Shown in pieces: positions 1 through 7,473 of a stretch of DNA of 21,208 nucleotides. The first letter of the stretch is position 1, and each line of letters begins with the position of its first letter. The position numbers and the translations under genes are program-made. The DNA is from JBCCMA01 sp039026595 (GTDB taxonomy: Bacteria; Pseudomonadota; Gammaproteobacteria; Steroidobacterales; JBCCMA01): assembly GCA_039026595.1 (NCBI GenBank), contig JBCCMA010000053.1, forward strand, positions 1 through 21,208, in the 5' to 3' direction. The notes under the pieces were generated by a model. It was given only the letters and a program-made list of their open reading frames with translations. It searched no databases and had not been told where the DNA came from.

Positions 1-1451
1 CCAACGCCATCGATACGCTGGTGGATATTCCTTTCTTCCCGCCCGACAAGTAAGCGTTCCTGTAATACGACGTGGCCATGTTCGTTCACTGGTTGTCCAA
101 CCCCACACGACCGGTCGTCGGACTGATCTCCACGCTGCCCATGTCGGCGCAGTTCAACCCGCAGATGCGGCGCCAGGAGCCGGGATGGATGATCACCGAC
201 CAGCTTCAGCAGCTGTTCGATTTGCGCATGCTGGACACGGCGATGACCGAGGTCAGCGAGGATGTCGACGTCCTGATGGTCGTGCACCCAAAGTCGCTGC
301 CGGAGGAGACGGTGTATGCGATTGACCAGTTTGTGCTGGGCGGCGGTCGGGCGCTGATCTTCGTGGACCCGTTTGCTGAGATTGATGCGCCGATACAGGA
401 TCCGAACAATCCCGCGGCGATGTTTGGCGCGGTGCGGTCGTCGTCGCTTGAGGCCCTGTTTGAAACCTGGGGTCTTGTGTTTGATAAAGGTCGTTTCGTG
501 GCGGACGACCAGTTGGCGCTGCAACTGGGCGGTGGCCCCGGCGGCCCGGTAAGGCACATCGGCTATCTGGGGCTTGGTGAGCTGTCGCTGGCATCGGACG
601 ATGTGATAACCGGCGATCTGGGTACATTGAACATCGGCTATGCCGGCGCGCTGTCGCTGACCGATGACGCCGCGGTGACGCTGACACCGTTACTCACCTC
701 CAGCGCCGATTCGGCTCTGCTGGACATCTCGAAGCTCACCTTCCTGCAAGACCCCAACGAACTGCGCGACGGGTTTGCGCCGGACGGCGAGACGGTGACG
801 ATGGCGGCGCGCATTCAGGGTGATGTAACCAGCGCCTTCGCGGAGCGTGTGCTGGGAGATGAGGATCGCCATCGCACCCAGTCCGAGGCGCCGATCAACG
901 TCATTGTGGTCACCGATGTCGATCTGCTCAGTGACCGCTTGTGGGTGCAGGTACAGAATTTCTTCGGCCAGCGTGTGGCCAGTGCGTTTGCCAATAACGG
1001 CGACTTTGTATTCAACGCTCTGGATAATCTGACGGGGAATGCGGATCTGATCAGCATCCGGGGCCGCGCGACGTTCCGTCGGCCCTTCGACAAGGTGGAA
1101 GAGCTGACCCGTCAGGCGGACGCGCGTTTCCGCGAAAAAGAAGAAAGCCTGCAGGAGCAGTTGCGTCAGACTGAGGCGCGGCTGTCGGAGCTGCAGTCGA
1201 GCGAGTCGCAGGACGGCGGCGCGTTGATTCTGAGCGACGCGCAACGTGCCGAGATCGACAACTTCCTGGAGCAGAAAGTCCAGATCCGCAAGGAGCTGCG
1301 TGCGGTGCGCGCGGACCTCGACCGGGATATCCGACGCCTTGGCGCTACTCTGAAAGCGATCAACATTCTGGCGGTGCCGGCGCTTGTGATTGTTTTTGCC
1401 ATTTATATGGGCGTGCGTCGCTCGCGGCGCGCGGCTGAACAGCGGAGTTAA
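1..1451 (+). pseudogene. GldG-family ABC transporter auxiliary protein, interrupted by two in-frame TAA codons
   Basis: GldG-like proteins (ABC_transp_aux) are membrane-anchored partners of an ABC transporter with a large periplasmic domain; the substrate is unknown. The reading frame enters from the left edge as NAIDTLVDIPFFPPDK, meets TAA at 51-53, reads AFL, meets TAA at 63-65, then continues as YDVAMFVHWLSNP and stays open to TAA at 1449-1451. Across the stops the frame matches the family pattern IPFFxP-x-x-E-xFLEYDL, so each TAA sits where Glu is expected and differs from GAA by one G-to-T change. Downstream are PVVGLISTLPM, a Rossmann-like core (VDVLMVVHP, GGRALIFVDPFAE), a charged coiled coil (about 1100-1330) and one C-terminal membrane helix (about 1355-1415). 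A restart at GTG 72 would give 459 residues without signal sequence or N-terminal domain. The family call is firm; whether the gene is dead, read through or misread is open. Confidence 0.8.
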
Positions 1452-1457
1452 AGTGAG

Positions 1458-2570
1458 ATGAAGGGCAGACCGCTTTCATTGGTTGTAGGCGCCGTACTGG
1501 CGGCGCTGGTCGCGTATCTGGTGTCCCAGAACCGCGCGCCGGATACCCGGCTTGCTTCGGAAGAATCGCTCGTGCCGGGCCTGGCCGAAGGCCTGAATGA
1601 GGTTTCGCGGCTGGTGATTACGGGTCCGGGTGACCGCGTGAAGGTCTCACTGTCCCGCGGTGACGACCGCTGGACCGTTGATGAGCGTGGCGGCTACGTG
1701 GCGGATACCGCAAAAATCCGTTCTTTGCTGATCGATCTGGGCGATGCACGCCTGCTCGAGCAAAAAACATCGCGCGAAGAGAACTACGCTGCGCTGGGTG
1801 TGCAGGCAATCGATGCGGACGATGCCGGAGGCGTGCAGGTATTACTTGAGGGGCTTGATGGTGCACCAGCCGTCATCATCGGGAAGCCGGCGCGCAACGC
1901 GGGTTCTGTGTATGTCCGTCGAGCCGATGAGGCCACGTCGTGGGCGACTAACAAGCGGCTGCGTGTGGAACAGGACCCCGCGCAGTGGCTGGTCAAGGAC
2001 ATCGTGGATATCCGACCCGCGCGCATCCAGTCTGTTCGAATCGAGCATCCGGATGGTGAGGTGTTTGAAGCCACGCGCGGCGAAGTCAACTTCACTGTCG
2101 CGAATGTGCCTGAGGACGCCGAACTGACCTCTCCGTCCGCCGCCAACGCGCTTGCCGATGTGTTCAGCAAGCTCAAGTTCGAAGACGTCCGGCCGGCATC
2201 GGAATTCGCGCCCGGGGATGCGCCGTCAACGGAGGCCACGTTTGTGACATCGGACGGTCTGTCCCTCGGTGCCACGGTGACGGCGAGTGAAGGGAAGTAT
2301 TTTCTGTCGTTAAAGGCGGCGGCCGTGCCGGTGGATCCGGCAACACTGCCCGTCGATGAGGCCGACGGCGAAGACGCGACGGCTGTGCCGCCGACGCCGG
2401 AGCAAAAGGCGGCAGCGATGCTTGAGGCCATGGCGGCTCAAAGTGCGACGATCAACGCGCGCACTGAGGGTTGGGTGTTCACGATCCCGCTATTCAAATA
2501 CGAGCAGCTTACGCGTCGGGTCGGTGACCTTGTGAGCACAACCGAGGACAGCGATCTGGGCCCGACCTGA
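1458..2570 (+). CDS. DUF4340 domain-containing membrane-anchored protein
   Basis: The 370-residue product has an N-terminal hydrophobic helix (about residues 5-24) followed by a mainly beta periplasmic-type domain containing repeats of the DUF4340 type: WTVDERGGYVADTAKIRSLL, then LGDARLLEQKTSREENYAALGV, then a later copy with W-VFTIPLFKYEQLTRRVGDLV at the C terminus. DUF4340 proteins are regularly encoded directly after GldG-like genes and an ABC ATPase/permease pair, and are thought to work with that transporter; the substrate is unknown. It starts six bases after the GldG frame stops, so the two are probably cotranscribed. The ATG at 1458 follows a weak purine-rich stretch (AAAGTGAG). A Pro/Ala/Glu-rich segment near residues 290-325 looks like a linker. 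The frame is intact, unlike its upstream partner. Its stop is one base from the stop of the convergent TPR gene. Confidence 0.85.
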   Translation: MKGRPLSLVVGAVLAALVAYLVSQNRAPDTRLASEESLVPGLAEGLNEVSRLVITGPGDRVKVSLSRGDDRWTVDERGGYVADTAKIRSLLIDLGDARLLEQKTSREENYAALGVQAIDADDAGGVQVLLEGLDGAPAVIIGKPARNAGSVYVRRADEATSWATNKRLRVEQDPAQWLVKDIVDIRPARIQSVRIEHPDGEVFEATRGEVNFTVANVPEDAELTSPSAANALADVFSKLKFEDVRPASEFAPGDAPSTEATFVTSDGLSLGATVTASEGKYFLSLKAAAVPVDPATLPVDEADGEDATAVPPTPEQKAAAMLEAMAAQSATINARTEGWVFTIPLFKYEQLTRRVGDLVSTTEDSDLGPT

Positions 2571-2571
2571 A

Positions 2572-3591
2572 TCAGCGGCGATTGGGCATCAGTCTGTAAA
2601 GGGCGTCGCTCTGCTCCAGATTGTCATCGAGCCAGTCGCGCGCGCCGGGCACACCGGCTTCCGCCGCAGCGAAATAGCCCAGCGCCTCTGCCGCGCCGGC
2701 GTCCACGATTCGGCTTAAGTTCGCCAGAAGCGGCGCGATGGCCGCGGGCATGACCTTTGCGTCGAACTCGACGTTGGCCTCCGCAAACCGGATAAAGATA
2801 TTCAGACCGTTGGCGATATTGTCCGCCATAGGCTCGGTCAGTTCTCCGTCAGCCTCGCGTGTGAGCCGGGCCGTGACTCTGGCCAGCCGCAAGCCCTGAT
2901 TACCCGCGGTGAGTTTGTCATCCATCCCCACGACCACCACGGGCGCGGGGTCGCCCTCGCGGGGAGCATGCATCAGATTGACCAGCCGCGCCGCGGCTAT
3001 CTTGCTGCGGCGGGTTCCCGATTCGTGCAGCAGAAAGGAAAGGTAAGAGAGCATGGTGTGCGGCGATGCACGGTCCTGCCTGAGGATTTCGCCGAGCATG
3101 AAGTAGGGCGATGATTGCTGTGGCGCCGAGCGGATGGCCTCACCCAGATGGTCGCGTGCCTGATTACTTTGTCCGGTGTTGCGCAGGGTGACGGCGGCGT
3201 TCAGATGCAGGCTGTAGCTGTTCGGAAATCGTTCGAGGCCAGACCGGAAAGTGGCCAGTGCGCGGTCGGGTTGATCAGACTTTGAGTGGCATGACGCTTT
3301 CAGCGTATACAGGCCCTCGATATACGATTCGATGTATTGGTCAGGCGTCAGTCGACGCTCGCGGGCCGATGACGCCGTGCTGATGCAGCGACGTTGATCG
3401 CCCCGCGCGTCGTACGTGAGCGACAGCTCGTAATTGGCCAACCCGCTGTTCGGGTCGAGAGCCAGGGCGCGCTGAAATTGTTGAATGGCCTCGTCGTAAC
3501 GTCCCTTGTCATACAGCCCGATCCCTTGCTGTACCAACTGTTGAATAGTCCGCGACTCAACATCCCGCGTCAACGTGCTCGATCTGGGCAT
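2572..3591 (-). CDS. TPR-repeat protein lacking its native N terminus (5'-truncated)
   Basis: Family-like sequence begins near TIQQLVQQGIGLYDKGRYDEAIQQFQRALALDPNSG, a clear tetratricopeptide repeat. A second helical pair follows (ANYELSLTYDARGD), then TPR-like units around DRALATFRSGLERFPNS and ARDHLGEAIRSAPQQSS, and an Ala-rich helical C terminus. From memory, homologs of this arrangement carry a signal peptide just before this repeat, which suggests a periplasmic protein. Here the codons upstream of about 3561 are the antisense of a dockerin sequence, and the frame runs open to 3912 without any signal peptide. The only nearby ATG is at 3591, which would add a foreign leader (MPRSSTLTRDVES). 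The native start and promoter therefore appear lost at the breakpoint, and the product, if made, would probably stay in the cytoplasm. Function is unknown. Confidence 0.65.
   Translation of the reverse strand: MPRSSTLTRDVESRTIQQLVQQGIGLYDKGRYDEAIQQFQRALALDPNSGLANYELSLTYDARGDQRRCISTASSARERRLTPDQYIESYIEGLYTLKASCHSKSDQPDRALATFRSGLERFPNSYSLHLNAAVTLRNTGQSNQARDHLGEAIRSAPQQSSPYFMLGEILRQDRASPHTMLSYLSFLLHESGTRRSKIAAARLVNLMHAPREGDPAPVVVVGMDDKLTAGNQGLRLARVTARLTREADGELTEPMADNIANGLNIFIRFAEANVEFDAKVMPAAIAPLLANLSRIVDAGAAEALGYFAAAEAGVPGARDWLDDNLEQSDALYRLMPNRR
3545..3569. other. Probable breakpoint joining unrelated segments
   Basis: Left of this interval the minus strand encodes a TPR protein that has just reached the end of its recognisable sequence. 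Right of it the plus strand encodes the C-terminal part of a dockerin-type domain that lacks everything before VNVLDLG. Both genes are cut in the same roughly 25 bases and each lacks its 5' part. The plus-strand frame meets TGA at 3542-3544. The exact join cannot be placed by eye. It may be a real deletion, inversion or insertion junction, or a misassembly. Confidence 0.6.
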
Positions 3592-3736
3592 GTTGCGCAG
3601 CACGTTTTTCTCGGGCGCCGAGTTGACGGACCTCAACGGCGACGGGGTGATCAACGTGGTTGATCTGGGGCGCCTGCGTAGCCTGTTCTTTGCGCCCCCC
3701 GGCCCGAGCGGTGTCACCGATATTTGCGCGCCGTAA
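3569..3736 (+). pseudogene. Dockerin-type (calcium-binding repeat) C-terminal fragment
   Basis: The frame reads VNVLDLGMLRSTFF, a spacer SGAELT, then DLNGDGVINVVDLG followed by RLRSLFFAPPGPSG and VTDICAP before TAA at 3734-3736. The second unit has the full EF-hand-like calcium loop of dockerin repeats (D-x-N-x-D-G-x-I-N-x-x-D). The first unit has only its second half. Such paired repeats with a trailing GPSG are found at the C termini of large secreted proteins, where they act as binding or anchoring modules. No start codon or upstream coding sequence remains here, because the sequence to the left belongs to the TPR gene on the other strand. This is the tail of a gene whose body has been removed. 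Confidence 0.75.
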
Positions 3737-3743
3737 GGCACAA

Positions 3744-3772
3744 GCAGCGCGCCTTCGGAACAGTCGCGCTGC
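3744..3772. terminator. Hairpin between convergent gene ends
   Basis: A perfect 8-base inverted repeat (GCAGCGCG at 3744-3751, CGCGCTGC at 3765-3772) with a 13-base loop lies between the stop of the dockerin fragment (3736) and the stop of the DUF1415 gene (3785). The position suits a bidirectional terminator of the converging transcripts. There is no T-tract on either strand, so intrinsic termination would be weak. Confidence 0.4.
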
Positions 3773-3784
3773 GCGAACGCGCGG

Positions 3785-4345
3785 TCATGGATCCCGCTTG
3801 GCCTCGGCCAGCTTCTCACTGATGGCGGCCAGGCCCAGTTCTCGCAGATGTCGGATATTTCGCTCGGGCACGTTGCCAACGTCGGCTGAGCGTGCAACTG
3901 CGGCGGCAACATCCGCCTCCCTCAGCAGATGCAACATCGGCCACGGCGATCGATTGGTGTAGTTCGCCGCATCCTCGGCCGGCGTACCGTCAAAGCAGTA
4001 ATCCGGGTGGAAACTCGCGATCTGCAGTTCGCCCTCGGCCCCCAGACGACGCAGCACTTCATCAGCGATGTCCAGAAACGCGATGTAGTCCGGGAAGTCG
4101 TTTAAGGCCTTCGGGTGGATCAACAGGGTGGTGCCGACTCCTTGTTCCTGCATACGCTGTATTTCGGATGCCAGGTCATGGACCAGCGCCTGCTCGGTGG
4201 TTGCGTCGCTCTCGATGAGTCGTACCAGAGCGGCGTGCCAGGGGGCGCGGGCGTAGGGACAAAGGCCTTCACCGAGCACCATGCGCTCGACCCACGCGCG
4301 GGTGTCGGCGATGGCTTGCGTCGAAGTGCGTTCCGCGATGGCCAT
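3785..4345 (-). CDS. DUF1415 family protein
   Basis: The 186-residue protein has no signal peptide or membrane segment, so it is expected in the cytoplasm. It shows the conserved DUF1415 blocks in order: W(V)ERMVLGEGLCPYARAPW near residues 18-36, TTLLIHPKALNDFPDYIAFLDIADE in the middle, LQIASFHPDYCFDGT, then NYTNRSPWPMLHLLRE and the C-terminal PERNIRHLRELG. The invariant Cys, His and Asp residues in these blocks suggest a metal or catalytic centre, but no function is established for the family that I know of. It is the third gene of the hemH operon, 20 bases after the VOC gene. No good Shine-Dalgarno sequence precedes its ATG, so translation may depend on coupling. Length is typical for the family. 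Confidence 0.88.
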   Translation of the reverse strand: MAIAERTSTQAIADTRAWVERMVLGEGLCPYARAPWHAALVRLIESDATTEQALVHDLASEIQRMQEQGVGTTLLIHPKALNDFPDYIAFLDIADEVLRRLGAEGELQIASFHPDYCFDGTPAEDAANYTNRSPWPMLHLLREADVAAAVARSADVGNVPERNIRHLRELGLAAISEKLAEAKRDP

Positions 4346-4365
4346 GAAACGAACGCGGCGGCGCG

Positions 4366-5031
4366 TTAGCTGTCCAGGGCGCGCACGTGCACTTCGAGTC
4401 CGCCCAGATTGGCGCGGGCATACGATTCATCGTTGGCGATGCGCACGTCAGCGCTGCCGCTGCGCGCGACGTGCACAGCCAGATACTGCATGTCGGCTTC
4501 AAAATGACAGATCAGTGTTCGGTCGCCGTCGAAACGAATGCGGGCGTCGGCGGCGGGGAGGTAGTCGTTATCGTCCAGCCCCAGTTTGCGCCAGAACGCG
4601 CGGCTCTCGTTCGCAAGTCCGCCAGGCAGGGCAAACCCGACGAACCGACCCAGTGCGGAAATATCCTGTTCGACAAATGGCGGCGGCGAGAACGTTCTGG
4701 ACTCGAGGACTGCGCTCATCTGACCGCCCGGGTCGATGAAGCCCAGTTCGTTGAATGATTCGGTAGAGAGCTTTTCGAACGCCAACTCAATGCCCTGAAT
4801 CCGGTACGCGGCGGACCATTGGTTGAGGTTGCTTTGCACGAACGTCAGCGACGGCGAATCGAAGTTGTAGCGGTGCAGCCCGATGTTAATACGGCCATCG
4901 CTGACGACCGCATAGGGATGTGGCCACACATCCCCGGTGGGAATGTCGCGGAATCCCAGCGCTTGGAAAGTGCGGACGGTCTTTAGGACGTCGTCGCAGG
5001 ACAGGCTGATCTCAAGCAGCCGTCCGATCAT
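4366..5031 (-). CDS. VOC superfamily (glyoxalase/dioxygenase-fold) protein
   Basis: The 221-residue protein reads as two beta-alpha-beta-beta-beta modules. Module 1 (about 1-112) opens with LLEISLSCDDVLKTVRTFQALGFRD and includes INIGLHRY and the closing strand GGQMSAVLES. Module 2 (about 124-220) opens with DISALGRFVGFALPGGLANESRAFWRKLGL and ends GLEVHVRAL. Candidate metal ligands in module 1 are Glu7, His53 and Glu110, by analogy with the vicinal-oxygen-chelate fold; the substrate cannot be told from the sequence. The start is chosen because ATG at 5031-5029 overlaps the hemH stop by one base (TGATG), which indicates translational coupling. The longer open frame upstream is antisense-like sequence inside hemH. 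Glyoxalase, extradiol dioxygenase and resistance-type binding proteins all share this fold. Confidence 0.8.
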   Translation of the reverse strand: MIGRLLEISLSCDDVLKTVRTFQALGFRDIPTGDVWPHPYAVVSDGRINIGLHRYNFDSPSLTFVQSNLNQWSAAYRIQGIELAFEKLSTESFNELGFIDPGGQMSAVLESRTFSPPPFVEQDISALGRFVGFALPGGLANESRAFWRKLGLDDNDYLPAADARIRFDGDRTLICHFEADMQYLAVHVARSGSADVRIANDESYARANLGGLEVHVRALDS

Positions 5032-6128
5032 CAGCGCTCGGCACCCATGGCCACCGCACGCTCGCGCGTGTTTTCCAGTGCCTCTGCGTCGTCCTTGATG
5101 TGATGCCAGCCGGACAGCTTGTCCAGAACAAACTGGGTCAGGAACTCGATGTGTTCGGGCCGATCGTTCAGAGCCGGAATATAGTTCAGGCTTTTGCCGC
5201 CTTTTTCCTCGAACAATTCGGCGTACTCCATTGCCACCTCTTCGAGGGTCTCGAGGCAATCTGCCGAGAATCCGGGACACAACACGTCGACGGTCTTCAC
5301 GCCTTCGGCCGCCCATTCCTCGAGCACAGTGTCGGTATAGGGTTTGAGCCACTCGGCCTTGCCGAGCCGAGATTGAAAACTCAGCGCCCACGCGTCATCT
5401 GGCAGTCCGAGCCGGTCGGCAACAAGCCGCGCGGTCTTGTGGCACTGGCAGTGGTACGGATCGCCGCTCAAAAGGTTGCGCTTGGGAATCCCGTGCATCG
5501 AGAACAGCAATTTCTCGCCCGCGCCTTTCTCTGCGCGGTGCTGTCGGACGCTATCGGCGATCGCGTCAATGTAGCCGTCCTCATCGTGGTACTGATTGGT
5601 GGTGCGCAGTTCGGGCAGCCAGCGCCACGTGCGCAGCACACGAGTGACTTCATCGATCGTGGCCGCCGTGGTGGTGGCCGAGTACTGCGGGTAAAGCGGC
5701 AGGACGAGGAGGCGCCTCACATTGTTCTGGCGCATTTTTTCAAGGACGCTGCCGATGGACGGCTCGCCGTAACGCATCGCCAGTTCCACCTGAACCTCGC
5801 TGTCGTCCAGATACGTCGACAGGGATTCGCGCAGCGCGTCACGCTGTTTGAGCCCGATCTGGAGCAGCGGGGAGCCATCTTCGCCCCAGACCTCCTGATA
5901 CGCTTCGGCCGACTTCTTGGGGCGTGTCCTTAAGACCACACCGTGAAGAATGGCCATCCACACCAGACGTGGCACTTCGACCACGCGGGCGTCGCCGAGA
6001 AATTCGGCGAGGTACTTGCGCACATCCTTCGGCGACGGACTGGCCGGCGTGCCGAGATTGGTGATCAGAACGCCCATTCTCTTGGGCGTCTCGTGCGCGT
6101 AATTGCGTTCGTTAATGAATCGGACCAT
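5031..6128 (-). CDS. hemH: Ferrochelatase
   Basis: Ferrochelatase inserts Fe2+ into protoporphyrin IX, the last step of protoheme synthesis. The 365-residue product carries the family blocks in order: GVLITNLGTP (19-28), AMRYGEPSI, LPLYPQYSATTTAA (143-156), the catalytic-histidine block LLFSMHGIPKRNL (His212), DPYHCQCHKTA, SFQSRLGKAEWLKPYTD, and the acidic metal-path block CPGFSADCLETLEE (284-297, Glu293 to Glu297). No membrane anchor is evident. The start is placed at ATG 6128, giving MVRFINERNYAHETPKRMG; the frame extends to 6206, but those residues are Arg/Pro-rich and cross two palindromes that look regulatory. It heads an operon with the VOC and DUF1415 genes. Nothing important appears missing. 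Confidence 0.95.
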   Translation of the reverse strand: MVRFINERNYAHETPKRMGVLITNLGTPASPSPKDVRKYLAEFLGDARVVEVPRLVWMAILHGVVLRTRPKKSAEAYQEVWGEDGSPLLQIGLKQRDALRESLSTYLDDSEVQVELAMRYGEPSIGSVLEKMRQNNVRRLLVLPLYPQYSATTTAATIDEVTRVLRTWRWLPELRTTNQYHDEDGYIDAIADSVRQHRAEKGAGEKLLFSMHGIPKRNLLSGDPYHCQCHKTARLVADRLGLPDDAWALSFQSRLGKAEWLKPYTDTVLEEWAAEGVKTVDVLCPGFSADCLETLEEVAMEYAELFEEKGGKSLNYIPALNDRPEHIEFLTQFVLDKLSGWHHIKDDAEALENTRERAVAMGAER

Positions 6129-6173
6129 GACGATGCCTACGGTGGGGGAGCGCGGGCGCGGCGCGTGAAACAA

Positions 6174-6206
6174 TACCATGGTACGGGCCGCGGCCCGGTG
6201 CACCAA
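6174..6206 (-). promoter_or_regulatory. Adjacent perfect palindromes in a possible hemH promoter
   Basis: Two perfect palindromes abut: TACCATGGTA (6174-6183) and CGGGCCGCGGCCCG (6184-6197). On the minus strand a weak -35-like TTGGTG (6206-6201), a 17-base spacer formed largely by the second palindrome, and a -10-like TACCAT (6183-6178) line up about 50 bases upstream of hemH. The dyads could be a regulator site. The hexamer matches are only 3/6 and 4/6, so the promoter itself is tentative. Confidence 0.35.
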
Positions 6207-6268
6207 GGGCAGGACGGCCCGGATCGGGCGTTTGAAACGAATCGAAACGTGTTCCCGCGCCGTCTGCG

Positions 6269-7468
6269 TCAGAAAAAGCGCTCGAGGGTGAGTTGAACAT
6301 AATCATCGTCGCGCAGGCCGAACAGGAAGTCCTGCGGGTCCGGGTTCAGGAAGAGTCGCCCTTCCAGTGACAGTCGCCACGATTGGCCGAATCGGCGGCT
6401 GCCCTCGACAGAGACCAGCGACGTCTGCGTATCCGCGTCGATCAATGCGAATGTAAGGAGCTCGGTGTCCTGCACGTCGTTAAACGCCACGCGGCCGCCC
6501 AGCGCGATATCGTTGGTGAAGCTGGTGCGCGTAATTGGCTGATCGTCGAACACGTACTCGGCGATCAGGCCCAGGTCGACCGCGGAGTCGAACACACCGC
6601 TCAGCGTGTACTCGAAACCGGCGACAAACGCGGTGGACCGCCCGTCGAAGTTGTGGCGCGAGAGCAGTTCGAGCTTCCAGAGCATCGCGCCTTTGGTGGC
6701 CTGCAGATCGAGGCTGGTCTGCTCCAGTCGGTCGTAGTTGGGAATCAGAAAAAGGCTGGGTGTGATCTGGTTGCCCATGCCCGGCTGCAGGCCAATCTCG
6801 AAGCGTGGCTCGCGCAACGTGCCTGAGAAATGCGCCAGTCCGATGTCGAAGTCGCCAAAGTAATGGCTGTAGCGCAGCGCTACGTCGACGCGCTTGTCTT
6901 CGCGCGAGCTTTCGTAGCGCGTGGCGCCGCGGTCAATCGGTAATGGCAGACGCGGCCGGCCCGCGTTGCCCGGGAAGGTGCGTTCGCGAAATCCGGTCAG
7001 CATGAACAGATCGACAGTGCCCCAGTCGTTGAGCCAGCGGACGCTGACCATCGGCTGGCCCAGCTTGTCTTCGCCGTCGATGTTCTCGACAAAATCCGTC
7101 TGGTTGATCACGTCAATCAGATGCACCGATTCGGTGACGCCCCAGAACACGCGGCGCAGGCCCACCGCAATCTCGGCACTGTTCAGGCTGAGCTGCCAGT
7201 AGGCTTCCCTGAGGTCGCTGTGGGTGCGTTCCTTGTCGCGCTGGTCGACGCGCAAAAAAGGCGCGAATACGATGCGTTGCCGGCCGTCATCCCATTCGTG
7301 GAAGTATTCCGGCTCAATGGAAAACGCGACCTGTTCCTCGAACTGCGTATCGAACAACGGCTCGTTTGCGAACAGCCGCGCCTCCACGCCGAATTTTCCC
7401 CGCCAGTCGCCGGCGCCGGCGGGCAGGGCCGCCAGTACCAGGATCAGCCATACGCACCTCGCCTGCAT
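6269..7468 (-). CDS. Outer-membrane beta-barrel protein of the RND/LolA-like operon
   Basis: The 399-residue protein begins with a signal peptide (MQARCVWLILVLAALPAGAG, cleavage near residue 20). The rest is alternating polar/hydrophobic strands rich in aromatic residues (EYFHEWDDGRQRIVFAPFLRVDQRD, REAYWQLSLNSAEIAVGLRRVFWG, VDVALRYSHYFGDFDIGLAHFSG) and ends in VQLTLERFF, with the C-terminal Phe typical of proteins assembled by BAM. It resembles the DUF1302-like or alginate-export-like porins found near MMPL-type RND pumps, but I cannot assign a named family. It is the last gene of the operon, five bases after the LolA-like gene, and would supply the outer-membrane component. Strand number and substrate are not readable by eye. 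Confidence 0.75.
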   Translation of the reverse strand: MQARCVWLILVLAALPAGAGDWRGKFGVEARLFANEPLFDTQFEEQVAFSIEPEYFHEWDDGRQRIVFAPFLRVDQRDKERTHSDLREAYWQLSLNSAEIAVGLRRVFWGVTESVHLIDVINQTDFVENIDGEDKLGQPMVSVRWLNDWGTVDLFMLTGFRERTFPGNAGRPRLPLPIDRGATRYESSREDKRVDVALRYSHYFGDFDIGLAHFSGTLREPRFEIGLQPGMGNQITPSLFLIPNYDRLEQTSLDLQATKGAMLWKLELLSRHNFDGRSTAFVAGFEYTLSGVFDSAVDLGLIAEYVFDDQPITRTSFTNDIALGGRVAFNDVQDTELLTFALIDADTQTSLVSVEGSRRFGQSWRLSLEGRLFLNPDPQDFLFGLRDDDYVQLTLERFF

Positions 7469-7473
7469 GATGG

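Noticed and set aside
48..71. TAA reassigned as a sense codon
   Set aside because: Other intact genes in the window end in TAA (for example 1449-1451 and the VOC gene), and no other long gene contains in-frame TAA.
3592..3912. N-terminal extension of the TPR protein to 3912
   Set aside because: These codons are antisense to the dockerin fragment and overlap the DUF1415 end; they are Arg/Pro-rich with no signal peptide.
5032..5391. Upstream extension of the VOC gene
   Set aside because: It lies inside hemH in another frame, is Arg-rich, and the TGATG start fits the VOC fold exactly.
5100..5933. Long plus-strand open frame opposite hemH (277 codons)
   Set aside because: It is a shadow of a well-conserved gene in GC-rich DNA, with no recognisable domain or ribosome site.
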